The notes under the pieces: model-generated
Databases searched by the model: none
The model's input: the letters and a program-made list of their open reading frames with translations, nothing else
Told to the model about the DNA's origin: nothing
Assembly (NCBI GenBank): GCA_018651445.1
Contig: JABIDZ010000069.1
Coordinates: 1 to 7,581 of the forward strand
Origin: Candidatus Iainarchaeum sp.
Lineage (GTDB): Archaea > Iainarchaeota > Iainarchaeia > Iainarchaeales > JAAZKV01
Direction: 5' to 3'
Length of the DNA: 7,581 nucleotides
Part shown: positions 4,939-7,581 of the stretch, one piece after another
How the letters are laid out: each line of letters opens with the position of its first letter
Position numbering within the stretch: position 1 is the stretch's first letter
Translations under genes and position numbers: made by a program

Positions 4939-5238
4939 TTAAACGAACATATTATTGCTTTCCATAACTTTTTCATAAGCAATTGTTTCCTCAGAATCGA
5001 TCGTAACAGAAGTTAATTCTTTTGAAAGAATCTCTTTTGGATTCGCGTTTGTTTCAAAAATAAGTATTCCTTTTTTTGTAGAAAATTCTAAGTGGCCTTG
5101 TATTACACCAGCATCAAGTAACAACGTATATTGTTTGAATGCCGTGTCTTCGTGTGAATCAGCTTCAAAAGAAAATTTAACGATTCTTACTTCTTTGTAA
5201 GGTGCATCACCAAATTTTGTTTCAAACCACTCTTTCAT
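4939..5238 (-). CDS. 99-residue protein with HMA/ferredoxin-like pattern lacking CxxC
   Basis: I do not recognise a specific family. The predicted order is beta (17-24), alpha (30-42), beta (45-52), beta (57-63), alpha (67-74) and beta (76-81), which is that of heavy-metal-associated (HMA) domains. The run LLDAGVIQGHLEFSTKKGIL around 39-59, then NANPKEILSKEL, follows the usual HMA pattern. However, the metal-binding MxCxxC loop is replaced by ADSHEDTAF, and the protein has no cysteine at all. If the fold is right it cannot bind copper or zinc in the usual way. The start ATG at 5238 follows the Tes-like gene stop after 18 nt, with a weak GAAGGGA upstream, so the two are very likely co-transcribed. 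A helper or regulatory role for the enzyme is inference from position only. Confidence 0.75.
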   Translation of the reverse strand: MKEWFETKFGDAPYKEVRIVKFSFEADSHEDTAFKQYTLLLDAGVIQGHLEFSTKKGILIFETNANPKEILSKELTSVTIDSEETIAYEKVMESNNMFV

Positions 5239-5256
5239 AATAATCCCTTCATTTTC

Positions 5257-6894
5257 CTATTTAAAAAATTCATTTTCTCCATAAGCGTTTTTGAACGCAG
5301 GATCATCTTTTAGTTTTGCAGTATCTCGCTTGTACTTTGCTAGCGGAGAGTCACTACCTTTGTAATTCTTTTTGAAATCATCCCATGAAACAGAATACTG
5401 TGTTTGTACTTTGTCTCGATATAATTCAGGAACAACATTAAATGCACAAAATGGTATTACTCGCCCATCAGGCATAGCATAATGAATATCACATCGCTCT
5501 ACTCTTTGTTGGTCATAATTATATGGATCCATGAAATGCATCATTCCAATGAACAACGAACTCTTATGGAATTCTCCAAGAGCCGAATAATCGTGTTTTA
5601 CTAATGCATTGAATAATAATTTTGCTAAATTTAATGCCTTTGGCTTTTTCTCTTCGTTAATGAAAGACTTTATTTTCAATAATAGTTTAGCTGATTCAAT
5701 TGTTTTACTTTTTCCTAACTTAATTGCTTCTGCTCGCTCGTTTAAGAATTTAAACAAACCTTCTACATCAATAAAATCTGGAAGAGGAACTACTTTTCCC
5801 TCTTCGATAAAAATATATGTTGCTGCTCCACAAGCAAAGTGATTGTCAAGCGAATATTGTGGTGAATTAGTAATTGTTTCAATAAAATTTGTTACGCTTG
5901 AAACACAAGGAATAGTGAAAAAGTCTTTTGGTTTTATCACACCATTTGTTTGTTTTTCAATCAAATCAATTGCACTAGGAATAGTTATTCTTTGTGCTTC
6001 TCTTTGACTTTTTGGCATTCTACCTACAAACGAAACTGGTTGGAAATCAATTCCTCGTATCACATCTACATTTCTTAGAGCAAAATCAATTATATTTCCT
6101 AAATCCCCATCATTAATTCCTTTGATTAATGTAGGCACTAAAACAATTCCAAGACCTGCGCGTCGACACTCCTCAATTGTTTTAGGCATTTCATATAAGT
6201 TCTTTGGATTTGTTTTTTCAGTTGTACCATCAAAAGATACATACAGAGTCGAAACGCCCGCATTTCTTAACGCTTGCGCATAACCTTCATTAAAAGCAAT
6301 TGTCATTCCAGTTGTATTTAGTTGTACGTGTTGGTACCCTTCTTCTCTTGCAACCTTTATAATATCAATCATATCTTCTCGCAGAGTTGGTTCTCCACCA
6401 GTAAATTGAACCGCGTTACAAGGAACAGGTTGTTGATGCTTCATATTTTTCAACATATTCCTGATTTGATCCACAGTAGGTTCGTAAATAGGATCCCCTT
6501 CTTTTGCATAGAAAAAACAATACCAACAAGATAAGTCACAACGATTTGTAACCGCAATATTTGCTAGCGCCGTGTGCGAGTGGTGATTAGTACAAAGACC
6601 ACAATCATACGGACAATTAGTTCCTGTGTTTTCAGTTATACCCACATTTGTATTTAATAGTCCACGAGCATTTGAAGCAAATCCTTTTGCTCGATTAAAT
6701 TCTTTTGCTGAATCCCAATAAACTTCGTCAAATTCCCCGTGTTCTGGGCAAGTACGCTTAATATTCACTTTACCATTATTGTCGTATACTTGGGCATCCA
6801 GTGTTCGCTTACACTCAGGACACACACTTCTTGTCTTATATGGTAGATCTGCCCCATACGAATCGGTTACAACACTCTGCTTTTTTTTATCCAT
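5257..6894 (-). CDS. tes: radical SAM protein of the tetraether lipid synthase (Tes / MJ0619) family
   Basis: Residue numbers count from the upstream GTG at 6924. The preferred start is the ATG at 6894 (residue 11), giving 545 residues. An N-terminal rubredoxin-like knuckle (C35, C38, C59, with H62 in CPEHGEF) is followed by CPYDCGLC (C104, C108, C111). The radical SAM motif CDLSCWYC (C129, C133, C136) comes next, then the GGEP motif at 176-179. Later conserved-looking cysteines are C340, C365, C478 and C493. This order matches Methanocaldococcus MJ0619, shown to be Tes, which holds three 4Fe-4S clusters and one rubredoxin-type iron and joins archaeol tails to make tetraether lipids. MJ0619 was earlier proposed as a pterin methylase, so paralogous roles are possible. 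All cluster motifs appear intact. A TATA box at 6934-6944 predicts transcription from near 6912, downstream of the GTG; AAGTGAT precedes the ATG. Confidence 0.9.
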   Translation of the reverse strand: MDKKKQSVVTDSYGADLPYKTRSVCPECKRTLDAQVYDNNGKVNIKRTCPEHGEFDEVYWDSAKEFNRAKGFASNARGLLNTNVGITENTGTNCPYDCGLCTNHHSHTALANIAVTNRCDLSCWYCFFYAKEGDPIYEPTVDQIRNMLKNMKHQQPVPCNAVQFTGGEPTLREDMIDIIKVAREEGYQHVQLNTTGMTIAFNEGYAQALRNAGVSTLYVSFDGTTEKTNPKNLYEMPKTIEECRRAGLGIVLVPTLIKGINDGDLGNIIDFALRNVDVIRGIDFQPVSFVGRMPKSQREAQRITIPSAIDLIEKQTNGVIKPKDFFTIPCVSSVTNFIETITNSPQYSLDNHFACGAATYIFIEEGKVVPLPDFIDVEGLFKFLNERAEAIKLGKSKTIESAKLLLKIKSFINEEKKPKALNLAKLLFNALVKHDYSALGEFHKSSLFIGMMHFMDPYNYDQQRVERCDIHYAMPDGRVIPFCAFNVVPELYRDKVQTQYSVSWDDFKKNYKGSDSPLAKYKRDTAKLKDDPAFKNAYGENEFFK

Positions 6895-6933
6895 AAAATC
6901 ACTTAATTTAACTAGAAAATTCACTTGTTAAAT

Positions 6934-6944
6934 GTTTAAAAAGC
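6934..6944 (-). promoter_or_regulatory. TATA box for the Tes-like operon
   Basis: On the minus strand the sequence reads GCTTTTTAAAC. It predicts a transcription start near 6912, about 18 nt before the ATG at 6894 and below the GTG at 6924, which is why the shorter start is preferred. AAGTGAT a few bases before that ATG is a fair ribosome binding site. Confidence 0.5.
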
Positions 6945-7005
6945 TAAGCGATGACATATGAACGAAAAATAATTTGCTAGGAGTAAACACATAAAATTTG
7001 TAATC

Positions 7006-7030
7006 GAATCAAAAATAGATTCATTTGATT
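7006..7030. promoter_or_regulatory. nested inverted repeats in the divergent promoter region
   Basis: AATCAAA (7007-7013) is the reverse complement of TTTGATT (7024-7030), and overlapping it GAATC (7006-7010) is the reverse complement of GATTC (7018-7022). The cluster sits directly upstream of the TATA box at 7034 and between the divergent Tes-like and surface-protein genes. It could be an operator; AT-richness makes chance similarity possible. Confidence 0.3.
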
Positions 7031-7033
7031 AGA

Positions 7034-7041
7034 TTTAAATA
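7034..7041 (+). promoter_or_regulatory. TATA box for the terminal surface-protein gene
   Basis: TTTAAATA is centred about 34 nt upstream of the ATG at 7072, the same spacing as for the lipoprotein gene. It predicts transcription start near 7064, which would exclude the in-frame ATG at 7048 even though AGGAG lies just before that codon. Confidence 0.5.
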
Positions 7042-7071
7042 GGAGAAATGCACTTTTATATCTTGAGCAAA

Positions 7072-7581
7072 ATGGGTATTTATTCTTTTTTTGAAGACAA
7101 GTGGTATGCAGTTATCGAGGCGATCGATCGCGCAATTCCAATTACAAAATTAACTGATCGAATTGATGGAGTAATCCCAAGTTTTATTTTATTTTTAATT
7201 GTGCTAATTGCAGTAATTGCTTTTTTAGCTTTGAACTTTGGTTTGCTTGGATTCAATTTATTTACTCCAATGTACACTGCAGAAATAACTGTGTTGAGTA
7301 GTAATAATCTTCCACTGCAAGGAGCCGCAGTATTAATTATGAGCGCGTGCGGAGAAGAGTTAATACTTCAAACTGATTCAAGTGGAATAGCTACAGGAAT
7401 AGTTTGTTCAACCGACCTTGATGTTAGTGTTAGAAAAACAGGCTATAATAATTTAGGACAAAGCCTTTCTCTTGAAGATGGTCGCGCCACACTTAGGTTA
7501 TCACCAATTCAATTACAAACCAATAGCGTGTATGTGGAAGTTAGAAGAACTGACGAAACAAAAATTATCGGAGCAGACATA
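7072..7581 (+). CDS. membrane-anchored surface protein with carboxypeptidase-regulatory-like domain (partial)
   Basis: The frame is open from the ATG at 7072 to the window edge, giving 170 residues with no stop, so only the N-terminal part is seen. Residues 1-35 form a cytoplasmic amphipathic region (MGIYSFFEDKWYAVIEAIDR at the start). Residues 37-61 are one strong membrane span. From about residue 69 the sequence follows the carboxypeptidase-regulatory-like, beta-sandwich pattern: LQGAAVLI, then LQTDSSGIATG, then DVSVRKTGYNN. The last 25 residues may begin a second beta domain. This suggests a stalk-like surface or adhesion protein, facing outward. An in-frame ATG at 7048 would add MHFYILSK; the TATA position argues against it. 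The gene diverges from the Tes-like gene; shared control is possible but unproven. Confidence 0.75.
   Translation, partial: MGIYSFFEDKWYAVIEAIDRAIPITKLTDRIDGVIPSFILFLIVLIAVIAFLALNFGLLGFNLFTPMYTAEITVLSSNNLPLQGAAVLIMSACGEELILQTDSSGIATGIVCSTDLDVSVRKTGYNNLGQSLSLEDGRATLRLSPIQLQTNSVYVEVRRTDETKIIGADI

Noticed and set aside
5609..6534. Plus-strand frames (5609-5842 and 6322-6534) inside the Tes-like gene
   Set aside because: They run opposite conserved radical SAM coding sequence and have no start signals.
6948..7030. C/D-box guide RNA in the divergent region, suggested by GCGATGA
   Set aside because: The C-box match is imperfect and no D box (CTGA) lies at a suitable distance.
7080..7277. Minus-strand frame of 65 codons near the right end
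   Set aside because: It lies opposite the membrane-span coding region of the surface protein; no ribosome binding site is seen and its Ser/Ile/Lys composition looks like complement of that span.
1..7581. CRISPR array, insertion sequence or transposase
   Set aside because: No regularly spaced repeats, no terminal inverted repeats with a transposase-like frame, and no recombinase motifs were seen on either strand.

Overview
This window looks like chromosomal DNA from an AT-rich archaeon. Almost every gene has a TATA box (usually TTTAAA-like) centred about 24-35 nt upstream of its start. Several messages would therefore be leaderless or nearly so. The few ribosome binding sites are of the GGTGA type. 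The tRNA-Thr carries the archaeal discriminator T and no encoded CCA. The largest gene encodes a radical SAM protein of the archaeal tetraether-lipid synthase (Tes / MJ0619) family. Tiny intergenic gaps, many small membrane proteins of unknown family and a YkgJ-type cysteine-cluster protein would suit a DPANN lineage such as Woesearchaeota or Pacearchaeota. That placement is inference, not something the sequence proves.

Layout. Positions 56-1698 (+) hold three unrecognised genes: a membrane-anchored secreted-type protein, a very basic 72-residue protein with a TTG start, and a protein with a basic cytoplasmic tail, one membrane span and an acidic outer domain. The third overlaps, tail to tail, a YkgJ-family protein (1682-2332, -). 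Positions 2385-2670 form a non-coding block: an intact tRNA-Thr(UGU) flanked on both sides by GC-rich, hairpin-forming islands and by short direct repeats of its own ends. Positions 2693-3278 (-) hold a three-span membrane protein and a 54-residue CxxC-x17-CxxC zinc-ribbon protein, each with its own promoter. Positions 3433-4900 (+) hold a 57-residue two-span membrane protein and a 392-residue putative lipoprotein resembling LolA-fold / DUF4367-type proteins. Positions 4939-6894 (-) form a two-gene unit: the Tes-like enzyme followed 18 nt later by a 99-residue protein with an HMA-like pattern that lacks metal-binding cysteines. Diverging from it at 7072 (+) is a membrane-anchored surface protein with a carboxypeptidase-regulatory-like domain; it runs off the window.

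How the parts fit. The recurring theme is the cell envelope: lipid-core modification (Tes), a lipoprotein, anchored extracytoplasmic proteins and small membrane proteins. Two Cys-rich metal-binding proteins and a tRNA are interspersed. Only Tes and its 99-residue partner look like an operon. The most interesting items are the tRNA block with its flanking structured islands, and the Tes/HMA-like pair.
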